NCBI GenBank assembly: GCA_029449235.1 | Contig: JANATG010000013.1 | Span: 1,054,001-1,118,000, forward strand | Reading direction: 5' to 3' | DNA length: 64,000 nt | From: Linnemannia schmuckeri | Taxonomy: Eukaryota; Mortierellomycota; Mortierellomycetes; Mortierellales; Mortierellaceae | Shown here: in pieces, positions 21,055 to 31,875 of the stretch | Numbering within the stretch: position 1 is the stretch's first letter | Layout of the letters: each line of letters begins with the position of its first letter | Translations under genes and position numbers: made by a program | Notes under the pieces: generated by a model | What the model saw: the letters and a program-made list of their open reading frames with translations, nothing else | Database searches by the model: none | What the model was told of the DNA's origin: nothing

Positions 21055-22599
21055 CTAAATGACTTTAGTAGGGTTCCTCGGCGTGGCAAACTTCTCCTTA
21101 ATTTTCTCCGTCACCATCTTATTCAACGGTGCGTCGATCCCAGACCGCTCCGCCATCCGAACAAGATACCCGTTCATGTAATCAATCTCGCACTGAGTCG
21201 AGCCCTTCAGATAATCCTGCAGGGTCGAGCATCGGTTCTGGCGGGTGGCTCTCAGAATTGTCTCAGTGGTCTCTGTCAACGTCTCGACGGTCAAAAACTC
21301 CTTCTTCAACTGTTCGTCAAGGGCTTGGTACTCCTTGGACTGCGACAGGATATCGTGTGACTCCTTGATCAGGTTCTTGACGGCTTGGTGGGCGTCCTCC
21401 TTCTCCAGCAAGGTTCCGTTGGTGGCTTCCAGTAATGTCGCGACAGGGTTTACGCAAGAGTTGACGACGACTTTGGAGAGCTGAAGAGCCAAAAGGTGGT
21501 CGGGTAAGAGGACACGGAGTTCCATATCCTCGGAAAGCTCCTCAAAGGCTGCGAGGGTCTCGAAGAGGGATTTCGTCCGGAGATCCCGAAGTTGCTGGCG
21601 GGTCTTGGGAGCGGTGTAGAATTTCGAAAAGGGTGTGGATGGGTCGAAGCGGGCGGCGAAGGGTGCTGGGCTGGCAGTCGGGTATGGGATTGAGAGCTTC
21701 ATCATAATCGGGGTGATTAGTTTCGGGTAAAGGGAGTTGGAGCCCTTTGCTGGGACTTTCAACAGCTTATTGATGGTTGGGAGTGTTGACTGATTCCAGT
21801 GTGGTGTTGTTGCGTCGTTGTCACTGTTGTCTTCATCACCGTCAGCACTGTCGCTGTCGCTTGTTGTTCCTGCTGCTGCTGCCGTCGTTGTTTTTGACGT
21901 AGATAACGATACTGTCGAAGGATCGACAACAGGTGCCAACCAGACATGCCCCTTCCCCGTATGAACAACCGTATCCCCAGTCTTTTGCGCCCCATGAGAA
22001 ATAATCCCCTGCACAAAATTTGGCCGCTCCGTCTCATCCTTCCACCCCATCGACTCACAAATCTCCTCCCTCACACCCATCCCGTTCTGCATCAACACAA
22101 TCGTCGTCCAGGGCCTGAGCCGGTGTCGGATCTTGGAAATCGCCTCAACGGTCTGATAAGTCTTTGTCGTGACCAGGAGGTGATGAATCGGGGCACGAGA
22201 CATTTCGTTGTAGATGGGGTCGTTCCGGAAGAGCTCCTTGTCGATGGAAGGGTAGAGCGGTTCCCAGTCCAGACCGTCGATGATTTGGGGTTCCACGGAG
22301 ACGGTCTCGAGGTTGGTTAAGTTCATGTATTTCAGAGTAGACGGCGGGAATGTCCTTTGGTGTTTTGGTGTTATTTTCTGCGGTCCCGCATCCTGATCCG
22401 TTGATGTTGTTTCTGTTTTGGAGGCGGCGGTGGATCCATGTTTGGCAAGTGATGGGACGGGGGGTGCGTGACGTTGGAAGAAGGTGAAGGGGATATTATG
22501 GCGGTGGAAATGGTAGGCAAAGAGCGAACCGATGCCGCCGGGTCCTAGAATGTGAAAGCGAGGTTTTGGTATCGCCAGGGCCTTCGGGAGGTTCTGCAT
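21055..22599 (-). CDS. 2-dehydropantoate 2-reductase (ketopantoate reductase)
   Basis: Single-exon gene of 514 aa. It opens with the NADP-binding Rossmann motif GPGGIG (residues 19-24) in FHILGPGGIGSLFAYHF. The family's VLMQNGMG block follows, then the C-terminal dimerisation/catalytic part with KVVVNSCVNPVATLLEATNG (conserved Lys and Asn) and CEIDYMNGYLVRMAERSGI near the end. The enzyme reduces ketopantoate to pantoate in pantothenate and CoA synthesis. It is longer than bacterial PanE (about 300 aa) because of an acidic, Ser/Asp-rich insertion (TSDSDSADGDEDNSDNDA) and long loops, which is common in fungal members. It lies head to head with the PDI gene, with 899 bp between starts. Confidence 0.9.
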   Translation of the reverse strand: MQNLPKALAIPKPRFHILGPGGIGSLFAYHFHRHNIPFTFFQRHAPPVPSLAKHGSTAASKTETTSTDQDAGPQKITPKHQRTFPPSTLKYMNLTNLETVSVEPQIIDGLDWEPLYPSIDKELFRNDPIYNEMSRAPIHHLLVTTKTYQTVEAISKIRHRLRPWTTIVLMQNGMGVREEICESMGWKDETERPNFVQGIISHGAQKTGDTVVHTGKGHVWLAPVVDPSTVSLSTSKTTTAAAAGTTSDSDSADGDEDNSDNDATTPHWNQSTLPTINKLLKVPAKGSNSLYPKLITPIMMKLSIPYPTASPAPFAARFDPSTPFSKFYTAPKTRQQLRDLRTKSLFETLAAFEELSEDMELRVLLPDHLLALQLSKVVVNSCVNPVATLLEATNGTLLEKEDAHQAVKNLIKESHDILSQSKEYQALDEQLKKEFLTVETLTETTETILRATRQNRCSTLQDYLKGSTQCEIDYMNGYLVRMAERSGIDAPLNKMVTEKIKEKFATPRNPTKVI

Positions 22600-23498
22600 A
22601 TAGGTGGTGGGTTTGGTTCCTGAATAAGCACAAGCTGCAGGGGATGGGTAGTTGTTGAATGAGGCGAATGTCCTGTTGCTGTTGTTGTGATCCGAGTGGA
22701 ATGGAAATTTGAGTTAAGTTGACGAGTGATGAACCGCTTCCTATTCCTTGTCTGCTGTCCGTGATTCAGTTGTCCGAGGATGCCTTGGTTGTCCTGCCTG
22801 CTTTTTGCCGTTTGGAAGCTTGACTGAACAAGAAAGTAAACGAGGGTGGAACGGAAGAATACATCTTCGATCGGCCATCGTGACTGTTCAATTATATTTG
22901 AAAGCAAGGCGATCGTGTGAGGACCCAATGGGTAATGTCCTGACGACAACGGATCGCCATATCTTGGTCGATTTTTCGCGGCGTTGTCCACGATCACTTC
23001 ACATCACAAGGACGGTCTGATTGTTTTGCTGACTTAACGAACTGGCTCCTCAGGCACGTTGTACATCGCAGCTGCCACGATATGTAACTTTGATATTAGC
23101 TGATCAGACACGAAATGAATTTTGAAACAACTGATCAAAAGGCGTGATTAACAAGCAACTCCATAGAGGCCGCTATTATTGCAGTTGGCGTTTGTTCATG
23201 TGTGAAGGACAACAGCCCGTTGACCCTTAGGCCCATATTCCTACTTTGCCCTGCCTGGCCCTCAATGGGTCTATGAGGACACAAGCCGCCGAAAGAGAAA
23301 CAAAAATTTCGAGAGAATAAATGAAGCAAGGGTAGAGACGTGGCGGTTGCGTGTATATCTGTCTCTGTCTTCATGGGAACGAATGAAATCGATTCTCCCC
23401 TATTCACCCTTTTGAAAAGTTAAATGGGTGTGTGCACTCTTTTTCCTACTCTTTCACACCTTTCCCCAACTTCCCTTCTCACCCCTCTTTACCATACA
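22600..23498. other. Shared promoter region of ketopantoate reductase and PDI genes
   Basis: The two ATGs point away from each other, so this 899-bp gap carries both promoters. The PDI side ends in a CT-rich leader (23430-23495). Frames in this gap lack coding character. I see no RNA gene. Confidence 0.5.
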
Positions 23499-25640
23499 AT
23501 GTTCATCAGAACCGCACTCTCAGCAGTGCTCGCCATCGCAGTGTGCGCTTCCCTCAACGGAGTGCACGCCTCAGAGGCATCCAAGAGCCTCACAGGAAAC
23601 GACTTTGCCACCAACGTCGCATCGGGAACCACGTAAAGTCACTCTTTCAACCAACACTCAGCAAACGGATCTTTCACCATGAACAAAAGAGAGACTGAAC
23701 AGCTTCATCTTACTTATACTGCTTTCATGGACATAGTTTCGTCAAGTTCTACTCGCCTCAGTGCGGACACTGCATCAGACTCGGTATGGACATACATGAA
23801 CAATATTGTTTTTCAGGATGAACCCTTGAACCAGCGCAATGAGCCCTGCTTCTCACACCTTACAAACACCTTCTCTTCTTACAACGTTATTAGCACCTAC
23901 CTGGGAACAGCTTGCTGTGAACCACAAGGATTGGGCAAACACCAAGGATTTCAAGTTTGCAGAAGTCAACTGTCTCATGGAGGGTGATCTCTGCGATGAT
24001 AACGATGTCCAGGGGTACCCCACTATGCAATTGTAAGGCGCACACTTTTTCTCTGTCGAGAAGGCTATCAGGATCACTTTGTGTCAACACTACCCATCTA
24101 CATTCTTCTTCCTTACGACTAGAGGCAAGGACTTACAAAAACCTTCTTCCTATGGTAAAATAGGTTCCACCAGGGCAAGTCGGTCCATTTGTACCAGGGC
24201 GGCAGGAGCATCGAGGATTTGACCGCCTTTGTCAACACCAAGGCACGGGAGTACGAGGGTAAGGCACCCTCCAACAACAAGTTTGCCCAGAAGAGCAGTA
24301 CCATCAACCCTTCTGGCAAGGTGGTCGTCCTGGACAACAAGAACTACGAGAGCTCGCTGAAGAACGGCGAGCCCTGGTTAGTCGAATACTATGCTCCCTG
24401 GTGCGGTCACTGCAAGGCTCTGGCCCCTACCTATGAGGAGCTCGCCCTGGAGTTGAAGGGCAAGGTCAATGTCGCCAAGGTCGACTGCCCCGCCAACGAA
24501 GTCGTTTGCCGCTCGCAGAAGGTTCGCGGATATCCCACCATCAAGTTGCACCAGAATGGGCAAGCGACCGAATTCAACGGCCAGAGACAGTTGAGAACCT
24601 TGGAGACCTTTGCCCTTGGTGCCACCACGTAAGTCGCATCACTGCCTCATTTTTTGTTTATTTCTCATAATCTTCATGAGCAGGCACACGAGAACTTGTC
24701 ATGTCCACTCTGCTAACATCTTTGTGCAACGGTTAATATGACTAGCTCTTCCGTCAAGCCTCTTACACCTCAGGGATTTGAGGAACTCAGGAAGGGCTCT
24801 GATGTGTCGTTCGTCTACTTGTACGACGCCAACACTAACGCGGATGCCACCGAGTCTATTGACAAGCAGTCGCAGACCTTTTACGAGCAGGTCTCGATCT
24901 ACTCGACCAACGATGCCACTATCGCTCGCCAGCTCTCTGTCACTAGTTTCCCGGCATTGGTCGTCTTGAAGGACAACCGTCAGTACGACTATCAGGGATC
25001 CATCGCCAATCAACTTGCAGTTCAGTCATGGATTGAGCAGTCCAAGGAGCCTCTGGTCCCCGCCCTCAACAAGCGCAACACTGCCGCTATCTTGAACTCG
25101 CCCGGTTGGGTTCTTTTGGGACTTCTCGACCCTGCTAAGCCTGCTTCGGCTATTGCTTATCGCGGCCTTGTTGAGTCTGCACACAGATACAAGAAGACTT
25201 TAGCCGCAGGTGATCGCACTTTGCTCGATGGCAAACCTTTGCGCTTTGCTACTTTGGACGGTACCAAGTGGACCCGTTACATTAGCGAAGCCCTTGGCGT
25301 CGAGCCTTTGAACTTACCTGCCATTGTGGCCGTCAACAGCGAAAAAGAGATCTTTTACCCCCACGCCGCTGACGAGCGCCGTGTTACCTTTGACGAAGAG
25401 GCTTTGTGGGAATACATTCTCGACATGGAGAAGGGCCACTTGACGGAGAAGTCGACCATTTCGAGCACTCAGCGTACGTTCCGCCAGATCTCTAACCGGG
25501 TATCGTCAGTCTTTGCCTTTGTTGCCAGCCATCCCTTTGTAACTATGATCCTCTTCTCGGCTGTTGCCTATGGACTCTTCAAGATGCTTTGCGGAAGCGG
25601 ACCCGAGGATCGTTTGGATGGTCTTTCTAAGGCCGACTAA
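23499..25640 (+). CDS. Membrane-anchored protein disulfide isomerase-like protein
   Basis: Five exons, 23499-23632, 23737-23783, 23894-24032, 24164-24628 and 24746-25640, join to 559 aa. A signal peptide (residues 1-24, cleavage after GVHA) is followed by a first thioredoxin domain with active site CGHC in FVKFYSPQCGHCIRL. A second thioredoxin domain has CGHC in EYYAPWCGHCKALAPTYEEL. A third, thioredoxin-like domain lacks CXXC. A C-terminal transmembrane helix (FVTMILFSAVAYGLFKMLCG) and a short polar cytosolic end follow, and no HDEL is present. This layout fits ER transmembrane PDIs of the TMX3/Eps1 type, which form and rearrange disulfides during secretory protein folding. Exon 2 is only 47 nt yet carries the first active site. 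The second domain keeps the cis-Pro in GYPTIKL. Confidence 0.9.
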
Positions 25641-26318
25641 GTCGTGTGTGATATGAGTGGATGTAGGACGGTTTTTTGTATAGTTTTTAAGCAAATTGTG
25701 CGGGGACGTGGCAAAGTAATAAAGCTTTGTGTTGTGCGTAGTAGACCTACTATTCCACATGAGGATCTCTATCTCGCACCTCAGTTGACCACGATAGCAG
25801 AAGGCTAAAAAGCCTTGGCAAGTGGAAACAAAGGTTTGTCCAGTCAGCCAGAGTCGATCCGGTATATGTCGTGTAATGTGCAATACACTACAGCCTACCC
25901 TTGAGACTCTATTGTTAAGACCTACTCAACCCTATTACTATTGTTTTCTCTTCTTCCTCTCCCTGTGAGAATCGAGGGAGAAGAGGAACAGAAAGGAAGC
26001 AGACAAGCAAGCCAGAAATCGATCAAGGGGGTCAGTCAGCTCTCTATCAGCGAATATCACTACTTGGCCTTGGCAGGTGTGTGACTTGCCAAGACACTCT
26101 CTCAGAGTATTTGAAGCAAGGCCATTTCTTATGCCACCTTTTTTCCTCCCTCTCCACCCCCACCTCACACTCTTCCTTCCCTTTCTCACTTCGCCATCCA
26201 TTCCCTCACCCTTCCATTCGCCTTCAACCTCTATATCTTCTCTTCGCCATATAACATACACCCACTCTAGCTCTCTTTTCTCCATCCCTACCCCACCTTT
26301 ACAATAAAAGAAGCAGCC
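25641..26318. other. Intergenic; 3' end of PDI gene and promoter of the PB1-UBA gene
   Basis: A likely polyadenylation signal (AATAAA in aagtaataaagc) lies near 25716. The rest is followed by a long CT-rich leader at 26130-26300 directly before the ATG at 26319. No gene is seen. Confidence 0.5.
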
Positions 26319-29300
26319 ATGGCAGACTCGAACCAGAGACCCTGCAAAGTCAGCTACAACGGCTCTCTCCGCCGGTTCCTCATTGCACGACCTGCCATCT
26401 GGCAAGACTTTGAGAACAAGGTACTTTTTCATATACATACCCCTTCTTCAAAAGGCTATGCTTGCGAGGGGGCGTATTTCTATTTCCTTTTGTTTTCGAC
26501 TCTTCTTTGTCTACAGTCTACTACACACCCACACACGCACCTGCTCAACACATTTTGACTGAGTGAACAAATATATGCTTTTTGTGTGACTGGGTTAGTC
26601 CGGATTTCTTGGCGTTTTTTATTTCCATATGTGAGTGAGAGTGTGCGTATGAATCCGTATCCCCATCCCAGCATGCAAATTGAAGACAGAGAAGCCTACA
26701 GCCCGCCTGCCATGCTTTTTTTGCTTTTGCTCTGGCCTGTTGACAGGTCTCTGTGTCACCACAGGTTAAAATAGGGATAGAGTAAGAAGAGGAGCACTAA
26801 CCTCTCTCCCGGGAGCAAGTTGCCTGCCTGGTGCCACCAACCAACCAACCAACCATTCGTAAAAAAAAGAGGTCTGGGCTGTTGGTCTATTTGATACATC
26901 AATGTGGGAATTGATCACAACAACAACCCCTTTTTACTTAGCCTTGGCCATCTGTTTGTGTTTGCTTTTTTATGCAGACTCTAGTTCGTGTTTGCTTTGC
27001 CATTTGCAATGCATACATATTAGCAACTTCAGCCTGCCCCAGTCTCATCCACTTCGCATAACCCAATCCATCCATCCTATTATGTCACACAATACCACAC
27101 ATCCATCCACCTTTACTTGTCTCTATAAACAACAACAACCGACACCCTAACCGTCTTTCTTGTTTCGTACAAATTCAGATCCGTACCGTCTACAGTATCC
27201 CCGGAAACCTCGTTCTCGATGTTCAGTACAAGGACGACGAAGGGGACCTCATCACCCTCAATACCGATAGCGAGCTCGACGATGTCCTCGCCATGCATAC
27301 CATCTTCACGCCCCTCGCCCCCGTCAAGTTTGACGTCGTCGCCAGGGGCCAGCCAATGTTCCCCAGCATGAGCCCCTACTCAACCCGCGCCAGCTCCGTC
27401 GTCGACGACGACGAGACCCGCAGCCAGACAGCGCGTTCTCAGATATCCAACAGCATCTATGGATCCTATCACAGCGATGATGTGTCCCTGATTGATCTGG
27501 AGGAAGAGAGAGACGAACAAGAGGCAGAGACACAGCAGCCCGAAGAGGCATTGACCGCCTCAGTTGCAGAGACCCTCGAACAATCCATTAGCTACCCTCA
27601 ACAGGACCTAGAAGACGCTGCACGTCTGCAGAAGGAGGTCGATAGGCTGGAAGCCCTCAAGCTGGACGCACCCATCTTCACAAGCTCCCTCCTGGGTGCT
27701 CATGTCGAGGACGCCCGCGACAATCAGGATGCTGCGAGCGAGAAGGCTTACAGCGTCGACGATACCAAGCAGTCAGTTTCAAGCAGCGTGTCGACGCTCA
27801 CGGCCGGGCTCAAAGAGACTTTTGCTGAGAACGTGGTCGACGTTGAGGAGTCAACAGCAAGCAAGCCTGAGCAGGAAGTTCAGGAGGAGCAGGAGAAAAT
27901 TTTCGAGGAGAGTAAGGTTGAGATTGAGGCTGCGTCAGTCGCTTCTGAGACGGAGACTTTGCCTACTACCTCCACAGCATCGACCTCTACCAGCGACCAC
28001 CGCAATCTGAACGACGACACCGCCTTGATCGAGCAGTTCCAGTTGTTGATCAAGGAGTTCCAGGAAATCATCCAGAACAACCCTCAGCTTGTTGCTTTGG
28101 CCGGAAACATTATGAGCAAGGTAATTAACGCCGTACAATGATCTGTCTAGTAGAGTGCATTGAGTTTTCATGAGCGTGCTTTCAGCAGGACCCATCTTAA
28201 TTTCTAACTTGAACGTCCATGTCTTGTAGATTTTGAGCAACGTCAAGGTTAACGTCGAGTCCTTTGCCAACTACCTCCACGCACAGGCACAGGAAGCCGC
28301 CCAGAACTCGCAGAGATCTGCCGCCGAGGCGTCCGCCCAGCTTCAAGAGGCTGCTACAAGAGCTGCCGCACAGGTTCAGGAGGCCGCTGTCAAGGTTGGC
28401 CACCAAGCACAAGAGGCTGCCACACAGATCCACAGAGCTGCAACTCAGTTGCAAGAGGCTGATATGACCCCTCAGTTCCAGGAGCACCAGCGACCTCTGT
28501 TCCCTCAGCACCCTCACCATCCTCAACAGTCCCGCCACCGCGGAGCCTTCAAGCCATTTTACTCTCACCATCACGGTTTCCAAGGACACGGCCAGCACGG
28601 CCATGCGTTGAGCACCCTCTTTGGACAGCCCGTTGGTCCTCAAGCCCCTATGCCTCCTATGCTTCCCATGCCTTCCATGCCCCCTATGCCCATCCTGCCG
28701 CCAATAGCTCCCTTGGTCTCCTTTGCAGCTCCTCCCCAAGCCCCCGCATCAGATTCTGGCTCATCTTCCTCGTCCTCCAGCGGCCTTGGAAGGAGCAGCA
28801 CTATTCACAGCTCCAAGCCCTCACCCTTTTCGCGCGGATTCCCATTTAACTCTACCCTCCCTGCTAACTGTGTAAACACGACCTTCAAGAGTGACCGTCC
28901 CGTTGCCGGTGATACCGAAGCCTCGAGTGCCTCTTCAAGCTCAACCCAAACCGAAAAGAGCAAGGCTATTGACGCAAATATTGAGGGTGACGAGCAAGGA
29001 TCTCCTTCCGCCGTGATGCCTGGATCGTTCCCCCAGCAGACACAGATGTCAGAGCTTAAGCCTGGTTGGTCGTGGGCTCGTCTTCCTGATGATGGTCCTG
29101 AGCATGTTCAGCCTCCATCGACCCGCGCCAAGTACGGATGGGTTTGGAACGATGCTGGTGGTGAGAAGGCCGAGATTGTCGAGAACCAGGCCCCCGTCTC
29201 CTCCTTGTACACCAGCCTGAACACGACGGAGCCAAGCACTCCGGGATCATTCCCACAGTCGTCCTCCTCTGCTGCTGAGAAGCTGCAGCGTCGCCAGACT

Positions 29301-30125
29301 ATCCATCAGTTTGGTCGGATGGCCCCCAACGAGACTCAGATGCAGGCCTTGACTGAGGCATCGGAGCACCTTGAGCAACAGAGGCGCGTTTTGAACGAGC
29401 GCCGTCAGTCCATTGCTGCTGCAGCTCAAGAGGGTCAGCGTCGTGTTTTAAACGAGGCGGCATCACGAGTTGAGGAGCAGAGGAAGGCAATGAAGGAGCA
29501 GCAGCAGGTCATTGAGGAGCAGCGTCAGGCGCTTGAGATTTTGCGTCGTGAACAGGCTCAACAGCGTCTTGATCGGATGGCATCTCGCGTCCGCCCCTTG
29601 TCACACTCGGCATCGATGGGACATCGACCCGTCCGCCATCAGGATCAAGGTCGTTCGAACAGCTGGTACTCTACCAACTCTACCTCTACCACGATCTCGA
29701 CTCCCGGTGATTTCCCCGTTGTTACTCGCCCCCGCACACCAGCTGCCCGTGCACCAGAACCCGCTGTTGTTATTCCAGCACGAGTCCCTTCTCCAGTCCC
29801 TTCTCCAATCCCTACTCCAGTTGCTACTCCAGTTGCTACTTCAGTTGCTACTCCAGTTGCTACTCCAGCTGCAACTCCAGTCCCAGCCCCAACTCCCGTT
29901 GAAGTCTCAACCCCCGTCGAGACTCCAGAACCAGCACCAGCACTAGCACCAGCACCAGAAACCACATCGGCTGATGTGAACCCATTTGCGGACCCTTCTG
30001 AGTTTGAGCTTGAGATCCAGATGCTTGTGTCGATGGGATTCCCTAACACTCCTGAGCTCCACACCATCGTGCGAGACTTGGGAGGTGAGGTTGAGGCCGT
30101 TGTTGAGCACTTAATCAGTCAGTAA
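26319..30125 (+). CDS. PB1-UBA protein, candidate selective-autophagy or ubiquitin receptor
   Basis: Exons 26319-26420, 27179-28120 and 28230-30125 give 979 aa. An N-terminal PB1 domain (about residues 8-75) starts CKVSYNGSLRRF and has the acidic OPCA motif YKDDEGDLITLNTDSELDDV. An acidic Ser/Glu region follows. Next is an Ala/Gln amphipathic-helix array (residues about 369-426, units like QVQEAA and QLQEAA), a Pro/Met/His segment, WARL followed by acidic residues (630-633, a possible LC3-interacting motif), and a coiled coil (about 715-800). A Pro/Thr/Val repeat tract precedes a C-terminal UBA (about 935-979, LVSMGFPNTPEL). PB1 plus UBA is the frame of p62/SQSTM1 and NBR1, but ZZ and FW domains are missing. 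Intron 1 is long (758 bp). Receptor function is inference. Confidence 0.8.
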
Positions 30126-31379
30126 GCTCGTCAGCATAAGCAGAGCAAGGACTTTTTATCATGAACAAAAGCAAGTCTTGATGCTTTACTGTCAAAAAAA
30201 GCAACCAAAAACAACAACATGAATCCCTTTCCAGACTTTTTTTTTTCAGTCTGAATGAATTTTCAAAGCAAAGCAAAGCAATGAAATAAAAAAAAAATAA
30301 AAAAAAAAAAAAAGTGAAAAAGCAATGATATGTATCATGTGATGAGGCGATGTTGTATCGCGTACAAGAAAAGGGGAAGTTAACTGGGACAAGAGGGGAC
30401 AACGACTCCTGCAGCAGCACCCGTTCCAATGCAGACTGAATCAAAGAGATTAAACGAGAGCAAAAGAGGGAAATCTGCGAGATGACAAAACGTCCTGGAG
30501 CCGGAACAATAAGAATCTCGTACAAGTATCCTAGGATCTACACAGACAAGTAGGATCCAGGGTGAATTCGAGTTCATGTTCATATTCTACTATTGTGATT
30601 ACTCCCACGCGAAGGGTGATTTTGTATGCTGTTTGTTGAAATGAAGGGTTGTCCTTATTCGTTGTGGAAGCTGTTTGTTGGAGTTCATAGGATAGACCCT
30701 TTCTTCCTCCTCTTCTTCTCTTCAGTTGTCCCAAGATCTGGTATCACTCGTACCTAGCGATCGATAACAATACATTGTGTTTTCTTGCTTGCGAATAAGC
30801 CTTTACGATTGTTTTTCAGAGATGTTACTATCGACTCTTGATAATCGACAGCATTGATATTCCCTTGTGTGCTTCAAGGTATGACGCAGGGCCATTCCAC
30901 GCCGACCAAGGGGCCTATCCTTAGCCACCTACTTGAATTTTTACTTTTTTTTTTTGTTTTCTCTACATTGTTTTCTTTTTTTTTTCCCGTCCTCTTCTCA
31001 ACATAGATCCCGCACGGGCCAACGAAACGCCATCGGCAAGAAGCAAAACTTGATCACCACACGTCGGATCGACAGACACACACACACACACACACACACA
31101 CACATTCAAATACACACACACGCTCATATACACCATTCCGACATAGGCAAGCACGCGAGTCAATCTTCTTTTCTTCTCTCCATTTCCTTCCCTTTTTGCA
31201 TCGCATCATTTGCACATCTATCTTTATCCTCTTACAACAACCCAGCCTCCTTCTTCCTCACTTCCTCCCTTTTTTCCCTACAACTCCTTCATATAACTTC
31301 TCCTCCTTCGACTCCCCTTTCTTACTTCCCTTGCCAATCAACCCCTCAGAAGCCGTTTACATAACAACTTAAACCAACG
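30126..31379. other. Intergenic, promoter of the polyQ gene
   Basis: After a stretch with A-runs at 30290-30315, no coding frame is believable. A CA dinucleotide repeat lies at about 31076-31104. A CT-rich leader (31165-31345) precedes the ATG at 31380. Confidence 0.5.
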
Positions 31380-31844
31380 ATGTCCCACTTCGAACAAGCA
31401 TCCACCGGCACAAACACAAACCCCTTTCCTTCAAACCCCTTTCTTTCAAACTCCACACCTCCCCCTTCCTCATCCTCTACTTCTTCACGACCACCAATGC
31501 AGCCCTACAATACCACTCAACAACAAACACCAGCCTACAGTGATGGCACGACGTGTTATAACGACAGTACCACAGAGGGATACCCGGAAGGGATGAAACT
31601 GTGCCAGCACGACAGCAGCCAACAGGAGGGACAAGGAAAGGGCCAGCGTGGGTTGCATCACATTGATAGCGACTCAGACATTCATGGCATGAATCCTGGC
31701 GCCATGACTGATCACACTCTTTCGTCTACTACTCAGCAACAACACAACAACAGGATCGAGAACAAGAAGTGGACGATGACGGTAGCGACTATGATTGACA
31801 TGACTGAGTATCCAGAGGATAGGAATGATGATGGACAGCACCAC

Positions 31845-31875
<31 letters not shown>

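Noticed and set aside
26319..26345. tRNA-like T-arm sequence (GGTTCGAGTCTGCC on the minus strand)
   Set aside because: It is the first codons of the PB1-UBA gene; no acceptor stem or anticodon arm can be built around it.
31076..31104. CA repeat considered as part of a CRISPR or satellite array
   Set aside because: It is a simple dinucleotide microsatellite in a eukaryotic promoter region; there are no spacers or longer units.
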